From Paludicola sp. MB14-C6 (GTDB lineage Bacteria; Bacillota; Clostridia; Oscillospirales; Ruminococcaceae): a DNA stretch of 64,000 nt. How positions within the stretch are numbered: position 1 is the first letter of the stretch; each line of letters opens with the position of its first letter. Positions 36,295 through 45,912 of this stretch are shown here, piece by piece. The stretch lies in NCBI RefSeq assembly GCF_030908625.1, contig NZ_CP133133.1:2232001-2296000 (forward strand), written 5' to 3'. The notes beneath the pieces were generated by a model. The model was not told where the DNA came from. It saw nothing but the letters and a program-made list of their open reading frames with translations, and searched no databases. Both the position numbers and the translations under genes were made by a program.

Positions 36295-37503
36295 CTATCT
36301 GATTTTTTCAACGATTTCTTTGGTATCACGAGCAATTAACAATTCTTCGTTTGTTGGAATAATCCAAACCTTAACTTTAGAATATGGCATAGATACTTCA
36401 ACTTCTTGTGCATTACACATAATATTCTTATCAGTATCTAATTCAATACCTAGGAATTGCATATGGTCGCAAACCTCTTCTCTTAAAGAAGCAGAGTTTT
36501 CGCCAATACCACCGGTGAATACGATTGCATCTAATCCACCCATTGCAGCAGCGTAAGCACCAATATATTTTTTAATATGGTAACGTTGCATTTCACCAGC
36601 AAGTTTTGCACGTTTGTTACCTTCTGCAGCAGCTTTTCTTAAATCACGATCGTCACTAGTAATTCCGGAAACGCCAAGATAACCGGATTGTTTGTTTAAG
36701 ATCATATTCATTTCGCTTGCAGTTAATTTTTCATTTTCCATAATGTATAAAACTGCAGAAGCATCAATACAACCAGAACGTGTTCCCATAAGGATACCAT
36801 CAAGTGGAGTGAATCCCATAGAAGTATCAACACATTTGCCATGATCAATTGCAGCAATAGAAGAACCGTTGCCTAAATGGCAAGTTATTACCTTTAAGTC
36901 TTTTAAATCTCTGCCTAAACATTTTGCAAGTTTATTGCTAACAAAACGATGAGAAGTACCATGAAAGCCATATTTTCTTACATTGTATTTTTCATAATAT
37001 TCATATGGAGTACCAAACATATATGCTTTAGGAGGCATAGTTTGGTGAAATGCTGTATCAAATACAACAACTTCAGGAACATCAGGACCGAATACTTTTT
37101 TACAAGCACGGATTGCTTGTACATGTCCTGGATTGTGTAAAGGAGCTAAATCAGAAATATCTTCGATTTTTTGAACAACTTCATCTGTAGCTAAAACAGA
37201 TTCAGAGAAATGTTCTGCACCTTGAACAATACGATGTCCGATTGCAGTAATTTCATTTAGATTTTTAACAACAGCATCACAGCCTTTTGTTAAAACTTCA
37301 ACTAGTTTTTTAAAAGCGTCAGCGTGGTCATTGAATTGACAATCTTCGGTGATAACTTTACCGTTTGCCAATTTGTGAGTAATACAGCCACCGTCAATAC
37401 CTATACGGTCACAGTTTCCTTTTGCGATTACATGTTCATCTTCCATATCAATCAATTGATATTTTAGGGATGAACTACCTGCGTTGATAACTAGAATTTT
37501 CAT
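36295..37503 (-). CDS. ackA: acetate kinase
   Basis: Makes ATP and acetate from acetyl phosphate, the main energy-conserving step of many anaerobes; cytoplasmic. 402 residues from the ATG at 37503 after GGAAGGACG; the open frame extends further upstream without support. ASKHA-fold motifs: VINAGSSSLK at the N-terminus, GFHGTSHRFV, CHLGNGSSIAAI and FTGGIGENSA. Length is typical. Phosphotransacetylase (pta) is not adjacent in this window. Confidence 0.97.
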   Translation of the reverse strand: MKILVINAGSSSLKYQLIDMEDEHVIAKGNCDRIGIDGGCITHKLANGKVITEDCQFNDHADAFKKLVEVLTKGCDAVVKNLNEITAIGHRIVQGAEHFSESVLATDEVVQKIEDISDLAPLHNPGHVQAIRACKKVFGPDVPEVVVFDTAFHQTMPPKAYMFGTPYEYYEKYNVRKYGFHGTSHRFVSNKLAKCLGRDLKDLKVITCHLGNGSSIAAIDHGKCVDTSMGFTPLDGILMGTRSGCIDASAVLYIMENEKLTASEMNMILNKQSGYLGVSGITSDDRDLRKAAAEGNKRAKLAGEMQRYHIKKYIGAYAAAMGGLDAIVFTGGIGENSASLREEVCDHMQFLGIELDTDKNIMCNAQEVEVSMPYSKVKVWIIPTNEELLIARDTKEIVEKIR

Positions 37504-37814
37504 TCGTTTCGTCCTTCCAAATACAAGATATGTTAATTGTATAAATAGCATAAAAGCATATTTGTATAATTAACTGCCACATTATATGATATTACATATG
37601 TCGAAAAATATCAAGCCCAAATATGAATAATTTATCAATGTGTAACCGCTTAATTAGGTATATTACAAATAGTCATATTCAAACAGTTAAAGCAAAAATA
37701 TTGTTACAAAATATTAACTTGATATTTTGTTGAAAAAAGTGTAAGCTATACAGTGCCAAACTTATATATGAAAAGTATATAATCAAAGAATTAAAGAAAA
37801 TATAGGTGTATTGT
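37504..37814. other. divergent intergenic region ackA / LCP gene
   Basis: 311 bases of AT-rich sequence holding the promoters of both genes. I see no gene and no convincing operator. A TTGATA at about 37718 with a 17-base spacer to TAAGCT is the only candidate for the LCP gene and is weak. Confidence 0.4.
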
Positions 37815-38885
37815 ATGAAGCGTAAAAGAACGAGAAAAATCAAAGTTTTAAATGTTATATTAGCGGTATTATTTGTGATTATTGCGATAGGTGGTATTTA
37901 TTTTGTAAATATCTATAGTAAATTAAATCATAAAGAATTAAAAAAAGAGGATTTAGGAATTACAAGTCAAGCGATGACGGATGATAAGAACGATACATCC
38001 ATTACAAACATTGCTTTATTTGGTGTAGATAAAAGAGATAATGAAACTAAATTTCGCTCCGATTCCATTATTGTTTTGAGTGTTGATAAACAGCATAACA
38101 AAATAAAGCTATCATCTATAATGAGAGATTCTCTTGTGAAAATAGAAGGCCATGATCAATATAAAATAAACCAAGCATATTATTATGGGGGTCCACAATT
38201 AGCAGTAAAAACGTTGAACCAAAATTTTGGGCTGAATATTCAAGAATATGCAACAGTAAACTTTCAACAGATGGCTCAAATTATCGAGGCAGTCGGCGGA
38301 GTTGAAGTTGACGTTTCAGAAATTGAAAGAGTGGAAACCAATAAATATATATGGGAACAATCTCTTGTTGCTAATTTAAATGTGGTGAATATTGAAAAAC
38401 CAGGTCTACAAACATTAAATGGAACACAAGCAGTAGCTTATGCACGTATTCGTCACGTTGGCAACGGCGATTTTGAAAGAACAGATCGTCAAAGAGAGGT
38501 ATTGCATCAAATATTTAATAAAGCATTGAAAATGAATAAATTACAGTATCCTGAATTTGCAAGAAAATTGCTTCCAACCATTGAAACCTCTTTAAGCTTT
38601 GGAGAAATTGTGGATTTAGGTAGTATTATGCTTCGTGATGTAACGTTTGAAGAAGCACGTTTCCCAAGAAATGAAGATTTAATTGGTAATGGTGTAATTT
38701 GGGTAAATTCTTCAACACAATGTTTAAATTTAGATGTAAAGGCAACAGGAGAACGTATTAAAGATTTTATCTATAATGATATCAATCCTGAAAAAGTAGT
38801 AATTAAAAAGACTGAAAGCCAAACTTCAAGTAAAACAACAAATAGGACAACCAATAAAACGTCTAGCAGGACAACAAATAAATAA
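37815..38885 (+). CDS. LytR-CpsA-Psr (LCP) family protein
   Basis: 356 residues from the ATG at 37815 after AGGTG. A basic N-terminus and one membrane helix (about 10-32) place the LCP domain outside the cell. These enzymes transfer teichoic acid or polysaccharide precursors from lipid carrier to peptidoglycan. Family signatures: FRSDSIIVLSVD, SIMRDSLVKIEGH, the YARIRHVGNGDFERTDRQREVL block with the key Arg residues. The last 30 residues are a Thr/Ser/Lys-rich repeat-like tail. tmcAL follows after 25 bases. Confidence 0.93.
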   Translation: MKRKRTRKIKVLNVILAVLFVIIAIGGIYFVNIYSKLNHKELKKEDLGITSQAMTDDKNDTSITNIALFGVDKRDNETKFRSDSIIVLSVDKQHNKIKLSSIMRDSLVKIEGHDQYKINQAYYYGGPQLAVKTLNQNFGLNIQEYATVNFQQMAQIIEAVGGVEVDVSEIERVETNKYIWEQSLVANLNVVNIEKPGLQTLNGTQAVAYARIRHVGNGDFERTDRQREVLHQIFNKALKMNKLQYPEFARKLLPTIETSLSFGEIVDLGSIMLRDVTFEEARFPRNEDLIGNGVIWVNSSTQCLNLDVKATGERIKDFIYNDINPEKVVIKKTESQTSSKTTNRTTNKTSSRTTNK

Positions 38886-38910
38886 GAGTATTGAGAGGGG
38901 GATTGTATTT

Positions 38911-40101
38911 GTGAAAGTTGCAGGAATTATCGCAGAATACAATCCTTTTCATAATGGTCATGCTTATCAAATTGAGCAAACCAAAAGTCAAGGTGCAACA
39001 CATGTGGTAGCAGTGATGAGTGGGCATTTTGTTCAAAGGGGAGATATTGCATCCTATTCTAAATGGGCAAGAGCAAAAGCTGCTTTGATGAATGGAGTAG
39101 ATCTTGTTGTTGAGTTGCCAACGATATATGCACTTTCTTCAGCACAAACGTTTGCACAAGCAGGAGTAACTATTTTAAACACACTGAATGTTGATATGCT
39201 GAGCTTTGGAAGTGAAAGTGGAGATGTTTCTTTATTACAGCAAACTGCAAACTTTATTGTTGAAGCAGAGACAAGTAATTTGATGAAAGAGCATTTATCA
39301 AGAGGTGTTTCCTATCCTAAGGCATTAGAACAAACCATTACCATATTGCATGGCAAAACCTTTGCAAAAGTGATTCAAACGGCAAACAATTCTTTGGGTA
39401 TTGAATATCTACGTGCAATACAAAACATTAACCCATCTATTGAGGCAATAACAGTTACGAGGGAGCAGGTTGACCACGATAGCAAAACAGCAGGTGAAAC
39501 AATTGCAAGTGCCTCTTATTTGCGTGAAATCATGCATGAAAAGGAAAGCATAAAGATTGCACAATATATGCCGACAACTGCATATGAAATTCTCAAGCAA
39601 GAAATCGAACGAGGTTTTTCTCCAGTTGACCGACAAAAGCTGGAAACGCTTTTATTATACCAGCTACGAACAATGGATAAAACCGATTTTTTGAGATTGC
39701 CCGATGTTTCCGAAGGGTTAGAAAACCGACTATATCAAGCTTCACAAAAAGCAACAACTCTACAACAGTTTTATGATATGGTGAAAACAAAAAGATATAC
39801 TCTAGCTCGAATTCGACGTATTGCATATTGTGCGTTGTTGGGTATTACAAAAGAAATTCAAGCAATACCACCACAGTATGTGCGTGTACTTGGGTGTAAT
39901 CAAAAAGGCATGGAAATATTAAGACGTGCAAAGAAAACGACTACAATTCCAATTGAAACTAAATTTGCAACACTAAAAGACCAAAACCCACATGCATTAG
40001 ATATCGATATCAAAGCTACCGATATTTTTTCTCTTGTGCAGCCAAATATTCAGCCATGTAATTTAGATTTTACAACGAATACGGTAATTATTAGAGAATG
40101 A
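38911..40101 (+). CDS. tmcAL: tRNA(Met) cytidine acetate ligase
   Basis: Nucleotidyltransferase-fold enzyme that activates acetate with ATP and acetylates cytidine 34 of elongator tRNA-Met (B. subtilis TmcAL, formerly YlbM); 396 residues. The GTG start at 38911 follows GAGGGGG. N-terminal VAGIIAEYNPFHNGHAYQI contains the HxGH-like motif, followed by MSGHFVQRGD and NGVDLVVELPTIYALSSAQTF, all characteristic. The C-terminal helical part is shorter on hallmark motifs but of normal length. Close spacing suggests co-transcription with the LCP gene. Confidence 0.92.
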   Translation: MKVAGIIAEYNPFHNGHAYQIEQTKSQGATHVVAVMSGHFVQRGDIASYSKWARAKAALMNGVDLVVELPTIYALSSAQTFAQAGVTILNTLNVDMLSFGSESGDVSLLQQTANFIVEAETSNLMKEHLSRGVSYPKALEQTITILHGKTFAKVIQTANNSLGIEYLRAIQNINPSIEAITVTREQVDHDSKTAGETIASASYLREIMHEKESIKIAQYMPTTAYEILKQEIERGFSPVDRQKLETLLLYQLRTMDKTDFLRLPDVSEGLENRLYQASQKATTLQQFYDMVKTKRYTLARIRRIAYCALLGITKEIQAIPPQYVRVLGCNQKGMEILRRAKKTTTIPIETKFATLKDQNPHALDIDIKATDIFSLVQPNIQPCNLDFTTNTVIIRE

Positions 40102-40130
40102 TATAATAATGGTTGTAATAGTAAAGTAGG

Positions 40131-40156
40131 GACGGATTCCATATCCGTCTCTTTTT
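40131..40156 (+). terminator. terminator after tmcAL
   Basis: GACGGAT (40131-40137) pairs with ATCCGTC (40143-40149), followed by TCTTTTTT. Confidence 0.8.
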
Positions 40157-40179
40157 TCATCCAGTTTAAATTTGGTCGG

Positions 40180-40365
40180 AAGCTTACTCTATCCGTCACG
40201 CCGTTGGCGTGCCACCTTCCTCTAAGAGGAAGGCTTTTTCCTAAGCCTCTCCTTTAGGAGAGGTGCCACAGCAGTGGCGAAGAGGTTGCCTGAAAGGCGA
40301 ACAAACAGGTTCGCCCCTATCAACGGTATCTATCTGTAAGATGCGACATCATTGATACACCGTTA
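40180..40365 (+). repeat. dispersed GC-rich repeat module, copy 2
   Basis: Contains several small stem-loops (CACGCCGTTGGCGTG, CCTTCCTCTAAGAGGAAGG, CCTCTCCTTTAGGAGAGG) followed by GAGGTTGCCTGA, GGCGAACAAACAGGTTCGCCCC, AACGGTAT and CATTGATACACC. The middle matches copy 1 (29258-29396, inverted) and the right part matches copy 3 (40898-40956). It occupies the 40102-40472 gap; no gene is visible there. Confidence 0.75.
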
Positions 40366-40472
40366 TTATTTTCCTACTTTTTAATAGTATTAACTCATCA
40401 ATCTTAGTTGCTATATATTGTATTTATTGCTATAATATATCTATAATTGCTTTGTTATAAGGAGCTGTCATT

Positions 40473-40874
40473 ATGAAAACTTGTCCTAACTGTAATGAGC
40501 TGAATGGTGAAAATCTGACAAAATGTTGGAGATGTAATGCTTCACTAGGTCCTATAAACACCTATAATAAAATATGTAGAAAATGCAATCGAATTTATGA
40601 TAGCAAAACTTTACTTTGTGAAGATTGTGGAGAACCACTTTCAGTTTACTCAAAGGAAGTTTCTTATATATCTAGTTCCAATAACAATGATATATGGCAA
40701 TATGTTGTTTCAGCATTAGTTCCTTTACTCGGTATTATTCTAGGTTGCATTTATATTGCTAAAGACAGAGCACAATTAGGAAAATCCATCATTATTACTA
40801 GTATCGTTTTTAGTGTTATTATTACAATTTTTATCTTAGTACTGTATGGTGTATTTTTGAATAGAATGCTTTGA
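40473..40874 (+). CDS. double zinc-ribbon membrane protein
   Basis: 133 residues. Two zinc ribbons: CPNC...CWRC (residues 4-20) and CRKC...CEDC (about 35-53). Two membrane helices follow (about 73-92 and 103-127). The start follows AAGGAGCTGTC. Function unknown; such proteins often act as small membrane adaptors. It is flanked on both sides by copies of the same dispersed repeat, 40180-40365 and 40898-40956. Confidence 0.72.
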   Translation: MKTCPNCNELNGENLTKCWRCNASLGPINTYNKICRKCNRIYDSKTLLCEDCGEPLSVYSKEVSYISSSNNNDIWQYVVSALVPLLGIILGCIYIAKDRAQLGKSIIITSIVFSVIITIFILVLYGVFLNRML

Positions 40875-40897
40875 ATTTATCTGTGAACAATCTTTAT

Positions 40898-40956
40898 TCA
40901 GGCGAACACACAGGTTCGCCCCTTTTAACGGTATTCTGGCATCATTGATACACCAT
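40898..40956 (+). repeat. dispersed repeat module, copy 3 (short)
   Basis: GGCGAACACACAGGTTCGCC at about 40901, then TTAACGGTAT and ATCATTGATACACC, matching the right third of copy 2 with an internal deletion. Direct orientation relative to copy 2. Confidence 0.75.
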
Positions 40957-40975
40957 ATTAACACCAAAACAGCGA

Positions 40976-41015
40976 AAAAAGCTAGGAAACTGCTGCTGCA
41001 GTTTCCTAGCTTTTT
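40976..41015. terminator. strong bidirectional terminator
   Basis: AAAAAGCTAGGAAACTGC (from 40976) pairs with its complement ending at 41015, an 18-bp stem with a very short loop. It serves the zinc-ribbon gene and the convergent permease gene. Confidence 0.9.
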
Positions 41016-41032
41016 ATGTCAATATAAATTTA

Positions 41033-42022
41033 CTACATAATCAATATTAATGAATATCCAACAATCAATACCAATCCAATGATAACTCCACAATAAACTG
41101 CAACCGTTTTCGGTTTAATTGCTCTTGATAGGATAATAATAGATGGTAAAGAAATTGCCATAGTAGCAAGCGTAAATGTTAACGCTACACTTGGAGAAAG
41201 TGTTGCAAGCAATGTAATAATTGGCGCAATAGAGAAGATATCTGAATGAATTGGAATACCAACAAAGCTTACAATAGCAGTAGAAATTGCACTGTTTTCA
41301 TTTACTAACTGAGATAGATATTCAATATCAAAGAATGTCATTAAAACAGAAGAAAGTACTACACCAAACACAATATATAAAGCAGAGCGTTTTAGTACAT
41401 CCATTGTACAAGAAAAGGCAGAACTAAGCCTTTCTTTGAAAGACTGATTTTTATGGAAGCTGTCATGATGATGTGCATGATAGGAGCTAATGCTGTTATC
41501 TAATTTAAACAATGAGAAAATAATACTGCTTACGATGATTATAAACAGTGAACCAATAACATAATACAACGTAAACTTAGGGCCGGTAGTTGCATAAAGC
41601 GACAACAATGCAGTAATGTTAATCATTGACGAAGCTGTTAAGTAACAAAGGCAAACTGATACCGGAACACCCATTGAAAGAAAGCCCATCAAAACGGGAA
41701 TAATACTACAGCTGCAAAAAGGGGATAACATACCAATTACAATAGCAAGAGCGAATCCCCAAATGCTTTTTAAAGAGCCAAGCTTTTTATGAAGTTTTTC
41801 AAGATCAATATAACTTGTTAATAGAAAAACCGCTAACATAACAACAATAAGGATAAAAAACACATTTAATGTATCTACTATTATATGGCTTAAGCATTCA
41901 TTTGCTTTTCCACTAAATGGTAGCTGTTCAATTAAATGTTCTAACCATTCTCCAACAAAACCATGATGATGGCCGGCATGAGAGTGTTCTACATGAGCTG
42001 AAATAAGGGAAATGCCATTCAT
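41033..42022 (-). CDS. permease of the ArsP/DUF318 (YraQ-like) family
   Basis: 329-residue membrane transporter with about eight helices. The family signature is LSPFCSCSIIPVLMGFLSMGVPVSV near residue 105, with the Cys pair typical of SO_0444/ArsP-type permeases; a second half with similar topology starts near residue 210 (VPIHSDIFSI-type loop). The N-terminus (HVEHSHAGHHHG) and a central loop (YHAHHHDSFH) are His-rich, suggesting metal binding. Members export organoarsenicals or handle Cu/Zn and other cations; the substrate is not determined here. Single gene. Confidence 0.82.
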   Translation of the reverse strand: MNGISLISAHVEHSHAGHHHGFVGEWLEHLIEQLPFSGKANECLSHIIVDTLNVFFILIVVMLAVFLLTSYIDLEKLHKKLGSLKSIWGFALAIVIGMLSPFCSCSIIPVLMGFLSMGVPVSVCLCYLTASSMINITALLSLYATTGPKFTLYYVIGSLFIIIVSSIIFSLFKLDNSISSYHAHHHDSFHKNQSFKERLSSAFSCTMDVLKRSALYIVFGVVLSSVLMTFFDIEYLSQLVNENSAISTAIVSFVGIPIHSDIFSIAPIITLLATLSPSVALTFTLATMAISLPSIIILSRAIKPKTVAVYCGVIIGLVLIVGYSLILIM

Positions 42023-42186
42023 TTATTTTCACGCTTCCTTAATATACTAATTTTATCTATATTATAACACATTCATTTTGATTGTGCAATGAATTATGAA
42101 TTTAGATTGAAAGGATTATTCAAATTACTGCTGAGTTTGCTCACATTTTATTAAAATTATATTTACAAATTTTAGCCTAAGAGATA

Positions 42187-42215
42187 TTGACATCACAATA
42201 AGATAGTGGTACATT
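42187..42215 (+). promoter_or_regulatory. sigma-A promoter of the hrcA operon
   Basis: TTGACA at 42187-42192, 17-base spacer, TACATT at 42210-42215. A CIRCE operator begins five bases downstream, so HrcA binding would block transcription start. Confidence 0.85.
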
Positions 42216-42219
42216 ATAT

Positions 42220-42246
42220 TTAGCACTCAAACATATAGAGTGCTAA
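42220..42246. promoter_or_regulatory. CIRCE operator (HrcA binding site)
   Basis: Perfect TTAGCACTC - 9 bases - GAGTGCTAA, the canonical CIRCE. It overlaps the transcription start of hrcA-grpE-dnaK-dnaJ, giving feedback repression by HrcA. Confidence 0.97.
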
Positions 42247-42287
42247 AACATCAAAATTAGCATATAATAAAAGCGATACGAAATCGC

Positions 42288-42296
42288 GAGTGCTAA
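42288..42296 (+). promoter_or_regulatory. extra CIRCE half-site
   Basis: GAGTGCTAA again, 50 bases after the full operator, without a matching left half at the right distance (only TTAGCA about 25 bases before). Possibly a degenerate second operator in the leader. Confidence 0.5.
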
Positions 42297-42356
42297 GTTT
42301 CTATTCTGAATGAGAAGTAAAGCTAGTAAGAGCATGTTTGGAAAGGGGGCGGGGAT

Positions 42357-43403
42357 TTGACAATCGATAAAAGGAAAATGTGTATTTTATCTGCAATCGT
42401 TGATGAATATATCAAAACGGGTGAACCGGTTGGCTCAAATGCGGTATTACATTGTTTAAATATGAATGTATCTTCGGCAACGGTTAGAAACGATATGGCA
42501 TTTTTAGAAAAACAAGGATTTTTAGAGCAACCCCACACTTCCGCCGGACGTATTCCGACTTATTTAGGTTATCGGTTTTATATTGATAACTTAATGGCAC
42601 CAAAACCGCTTTCTACGAAAGAAAAAAAATTGATTGATAGTTTGCTTAACGAAGAAAAGCTGCAAACCGCTGATGCCATTGTTGATACAGCTGTAAATGT
42701 ACTTTCTGATTTAACGCAACTTGCAGTTGTTTCCAAAAGTAATATGCCTGTTTTTTCAGTAATAACAAGGGTAGAAGTTATCCCGGCAGGTCGCAGGCTC
42801 TATGCGCTATTGATTATTACCTCTGCAGGTTCCATAAAAAATAAAATTTGCAGAATGGAATTTGATTTAACCAACCAACAGCTAGAATATTTCGCAAAGT
42901 TTATTAACGAGAATTTAACAGGAATTAATCTTGACAAGTTGAATCCTGCAATGCTTCAAAATTTGGCGATCGCTCTCGGCGCATACATGATGTCGTTGTC
43001 TCCATTGCTTCATGCAGTTTATGAGCTTGGCGAAGAGATGAGCAAAGCGGATGTTAATGTACATGGAGAGCAAAATCTACTTTCTACTTGCGGACTGAAT
43101 TCACAAGAAGTGGTTACACTTTTAACACATAAGAATCAGTTGGATTATTTGTTATCGTCTGCTTTTGATGGTGTTTCTGTGGTTTTTGGAAAAGAAAACG
43201 AAAGCTTTGCAGTAACAAACTCCAGTATGATTGTTTCTCCTTATAAAATGCATGGAGAACAGGTTGGCTCCTTTGGAGTGATAGGACCTGTTCGTGTAGA
43301 CTATGCAAAAGTAATTCCACATATCGAATATGTAACCAAGAGTGTCACAAAATTGTTGACCGATGTAATAGATTATAACAAACAAAATAGAGAGGACGAT
43401 TAG
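42357..43403 (+). CDS. hrcA: heat-inducible transcription repressor HrcA
   Basis: Represses CIRCE-controlled heat-shock genes and needs GroEL for activity; 348 residues. The TTG at 42357, after GGGGGCGGGG, is the only start giving the complete winged-helix N-terminus (KMCILSAIVDEYIKTGEPVGS), followed by SSATVRNDMAFLE recognition helix and HTSAGRIPTYLGYRFYID. A GAF-like and dimerisation region follows to GSFGVIGPVRVDY. grpE starts immediately after the stop codon. Confidence 0.96.
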   Translation: MTIDKRKMCILSAIVDEYIKTGEPVGSNAVLHCLNMNVSSATVRNDMAFLEKQGFLEQPHTSAGRIPTYLGYRFYIDNLMAPKPLSTKEKKLIDSLLNEEKLQTADAIVDTAVNVLSDLTQLAVVSKSNMPVFSVITRVEVIPAGRRLYALLIITSAGSIKNKICRMEFDLTNQQLEYFAKFINENLTGINLDKLNPAMLQNLAIALGAYMMSLSPLLHAVYELGEEMSKADVNVHGEQNLLSTCGLNSQEVVTLLTHKNQLDYLLSSAFDGVSVVFGKENESFAVTNSSMIVSPYKMHGEQVGSFGVIGPVRVDYAKVIPHIEYVTKSVTKLLTDVIDYNKQNREDD

Positions 43404-43937
43404 ATGGCTAAGGCAAAACAGCAAAATCCTGAAGAAGTTGTAGAGGAAGTGCAAGCAGAAGAAACGGTTGAAAAGCAAGAACCAACCAATGAATCAGTTG
43501 AATTAGAAAAATTACAAGAGGAAAACAAAGAGTTGAATGAAAAGTTACTCAGACAGTTTGCGGAATTTGATAATTATAAAAAAAGAACGCAAAAAGAAAA
43601 AGAGGAACTATCAATTTATGCAAAAGCAATGTGTTTAAAGGGGATTTTAAGCGTTGTAGATAACTTTGAACGCGCGTTGGATTCTGAATGCCAAGATGCT
43701 GAATTTAAAAAAGGCATGGAAATGATTTTTACGCAAATGCAAGAAGCATTAAAGGCGCAAGGCCTTGAAGAAATAGAAGCGTTAAATCAAGAATTTAATC
43801 CGGAGTTTCATAACGCAATCAATCAAGTAGAAGACGAAAATTTTGGTGAAAACACAGTATGTAACGTATTCCAAAAAGGATACAAAATTGGCGACAGAGT
43901 CATCCGTCATGCGATGGTTGTCGTTGCAAATCCTTAA
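43404..43937 (+). CDS. grpE: nucleotide exchange factor GrpE
   Basis: Releases ADP from DnaK; 177 residues. The long N-terminal acidic coiled coil (about 1-85: EVVEEVQAEE, LEKLQEENKELNEKLLRQFAEFDNYKKR) precedes the C-terminal beta domain (HNAINQVEDENFGENTVCNVFQKGYKIGDRVIRHAMVVVANP). The ATG is the codon right after the hrcA stop. Operon order hrcA-grpE-dnaK-dnaJ is the classic one. Confidence 0.97.
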   Translation: MAKAKQQNPEEVVEEVQAEETVEKQEPTNESVELEKLQEENKELNEKLLRQFAEFDNYKKRTQKEKEELSIYAKAMCLKGILSVVDNFERALDSECQDAEFKKGMEMIFTQMQEALKAQGLEEIEALNQEFNPEFHNAINQVEDENFGENTVCNVFQKGYKIGDRVIRHAMVVVANP

Positions 43938-43982
43938 AATAAAAACAAATTTTTATACTTATATTATTGGAGGAAAATTTTT

Positions 43983-45836
43983 ATGGGAAAAATTATTGGT
44001 ATTGACTTAGGTACAACAAACTCATGTGTAGCTGTAATGGAAGGTGGCGAAGCAGTTGTAATTGCAAACTCTGAAGGTGCAAGAACAACTCCATCCGTAG
44101 TTGCATTTTCAAAAACTGGCGAAAGAATGGTTGGTCAAGTTGCAAAGCGTCAAGCTGTTACAAACTCAGATAGAACAATCAGCTCTGTCAAACGTCATAT
44201 GGGATCTAACTATAAAGTAGCGATTGACGGAAAAGACCATACACCACAAGAAATTTCTGCTATGATTTTACAAAAACTAAAAGCAGACGCAGAAGCTTAC
44301 TTAGGCGAAAAAGTTACTGAAGCAGTTATCACTGTTCCTGCATACTTCTCTGATGCACAACGTCAAGCTACTAAAGATGCTGGCCAAATTGCTGGTTTAG
44401 ATGTAAAACGTATCATCAATGAGCCAACTGCTGCAGCATTAGCTTACGGTGTTGATAAAGAGCAAGATCAAAAAATTATGGTATATGACTTAGGCGGCGG
44501 TACATTCGACGTTTCCATTATTGAAATGGGCGATGGTGTTCAAGAAGTTTTAGCTACTGCAGGTAATAACAAACTTGGCGGTGACGATTTCGACGAAAGA
44601 GTTGTAAACTGGTTAGCAGACGAATTCAGACGTGAAAACGGAATTGATTTAAAAGCTGATAAAATGGCATTACAACGTTTAAAAGAAGCTGCAGAAAAAG
44701 CAAAAATTGAGCTTTCAGGTATGACTCAAGCAGCAATCAACTTACCATTTATTACTGCTGATGCAACTGGTCCTAAGCATTTAGATATGACATTAACAAG
44801 AGCAAAATTCAATGAATTAACTGCTGATTTAGTAGAAGCAACAATGGGCCCTGTTCGTCAAGCTCTTCAAGATTCCGGCCTTTCTGCTTCTGAATTAAAT
44901 AAAGTATTGATGGTTGGTGGTTCTTCAAGAATCCCTGCTGTTCAAGATGCTGTAAAAGGCTTAATCGGAAAAGATCCATTTAAAGGTATTAACCCTGATG
45001 AATGTGTAGCTTTAGGTGCTGCAATTCAAGGTGGTGTACTTGGTGGAGAAGTAAAAGGTCTATTATTATTAGACGTAACTCCATTATCCTTAGGTATTGA
45101 GACTATGGGTGGCGTTTCTACTAAGATTATCGAAAGAAATACAACTATTCCGACTAAGAAATCTCAAGTATTCTCAACTGCTGCAGACGGTCAAACTTCT
45201 GTTGAAATTCATATTCTACAAGGTGAACGTGAATTTGCAAAAGACAACAAAACTCTTGGTATGTTCCGTCTAGATGGTATTCCAGCTGCTCCACGTGGTG
45301 TTCCACAAATCGAAGTTACTTTTGATATTGATGCAAACGGTATCGTTCACGTTTCAGCAAAAGATTTAGGAACAGGTCAAGAACAAAAAATTACGATTAC
45401 TTCATCAACAAGTATGTCTAAAGAAGATATTGATCAAGCTGTTAAAAATGCAGAAGCATTTGCTGCAGAAGATAAGAAAAAGAGAGAAGAAGTTGATATT
45501 CGCAATGGCGCTGACCAAATGATTTTCCAATGTGAAAAAGCACTAAAAGAAATGGGCGATAAAGTTACTGAGGCTGAGAAAAACGGTATCAACGCTAAAA
45601 TCGAAGCTCTAAAAACTGCATTAAAAGGCGACAATATTGATGATATTAAAGCAAAACAAGAAGAACTACAAAAAGACTTCTATGCAATTTCTGAAAAGTT
45701 ATACGCACAAGCACAACAAGCTGCAGGTCAACAACCTGGCGGTCAATCAAATAACGGTGGTACTAATACAACAGGCGGAAATGCTGATTATGTAGACGCA
45801 GACTTCACAGAAGTAAAAGACGACGAAAATAAATAA
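43983..45836 (+). CDS. dnaK: chaperone protein DnaK (Hsp70)
   Basis: ATP-dependent Hsp70 chaperone, 617 residues. Start after TTGGAGGAAAA. ATPase signatures [26 protein letters not shown] and [13 protein letters not shown] are intact; substrate-binding domain begins near residue 365 ([17 protein letters not shown]) and ends in a Gly/Gln/Asn-rich tail before [13 protein letters not shown]. Length typical of Firmicutes. Controlled by the CIRCE upstream of hrcA. Confidence 0.98.
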   Translation: MGKIIGIDLGTTNSCVAVMEGGEAVVIANSEGARTTPSVVAFSKTGERMVGQVAKRQAVTNSDRTISSVKRHMGSNYKVAIDGKDHTPQEISAMILQKLKADAEAYLGEKVTEAVITVPAYFSDAQRQATKDAGQIAGLDVKRIINEPTAAALAYGVDKEQDQKIMVYDLGGGTFDVSIIEMGDGVQEVLATAGNNKLGGDDFDERVVNWLADEFRRENGIDLKADKMALQRLKEAAEKAKIELSGMTQAAINLPFITADATGPKHLDMTLTRAKFNELTADLVEATMGPVRQALQDSGLSASELNKVLMVGGSSRIPAVQDAVKGLIGKDPFKGINPDECVALGAAIQGGVLGGEVKGLLLLDVTPLSLGIETMGGVSTKIIERNTTIPTKKSQVFSTAADGQTSVEIHILQGEREFAKDNKTLGMFRLDGIPAAPRGVPQIEVTFDIDANGIVHVSAKDLGTGQEQKITITSSTSMSKEDIDQAVKNAEAFAAEDKKKREEVDIRNGADQMIFQCEKALKEMGDKVTEAEKNGINAKIEALKTALKGDNIDDIKAKQEELQKDFYAISEKLYAQAQQAAGQQPGGQSNNGGTNTTGGNADYVDADFTEVKDDENK

Positions 45837-45848
45837 TAATTTCACTGA

Positions 45849-45872
45849 AAGGGCGGATTTTCATCCGCCCTT
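45849..45872 (+). other. GC-rich hairpin between dnaK and dnaJ
   Basis: AAGGGCGGAT pairs with ATCCGCCCTT around a 4-base loop, but no T-run follows, so it is more likely an RNA processing or stability element, or an inefficient terminator lowering dnaJ expression. Confidence 0.65.
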
Positions 45873-45912
45873 ATCAGGAGTTTAGGTCGAAAGACATTAA
45901 GGGGGAACAAGC

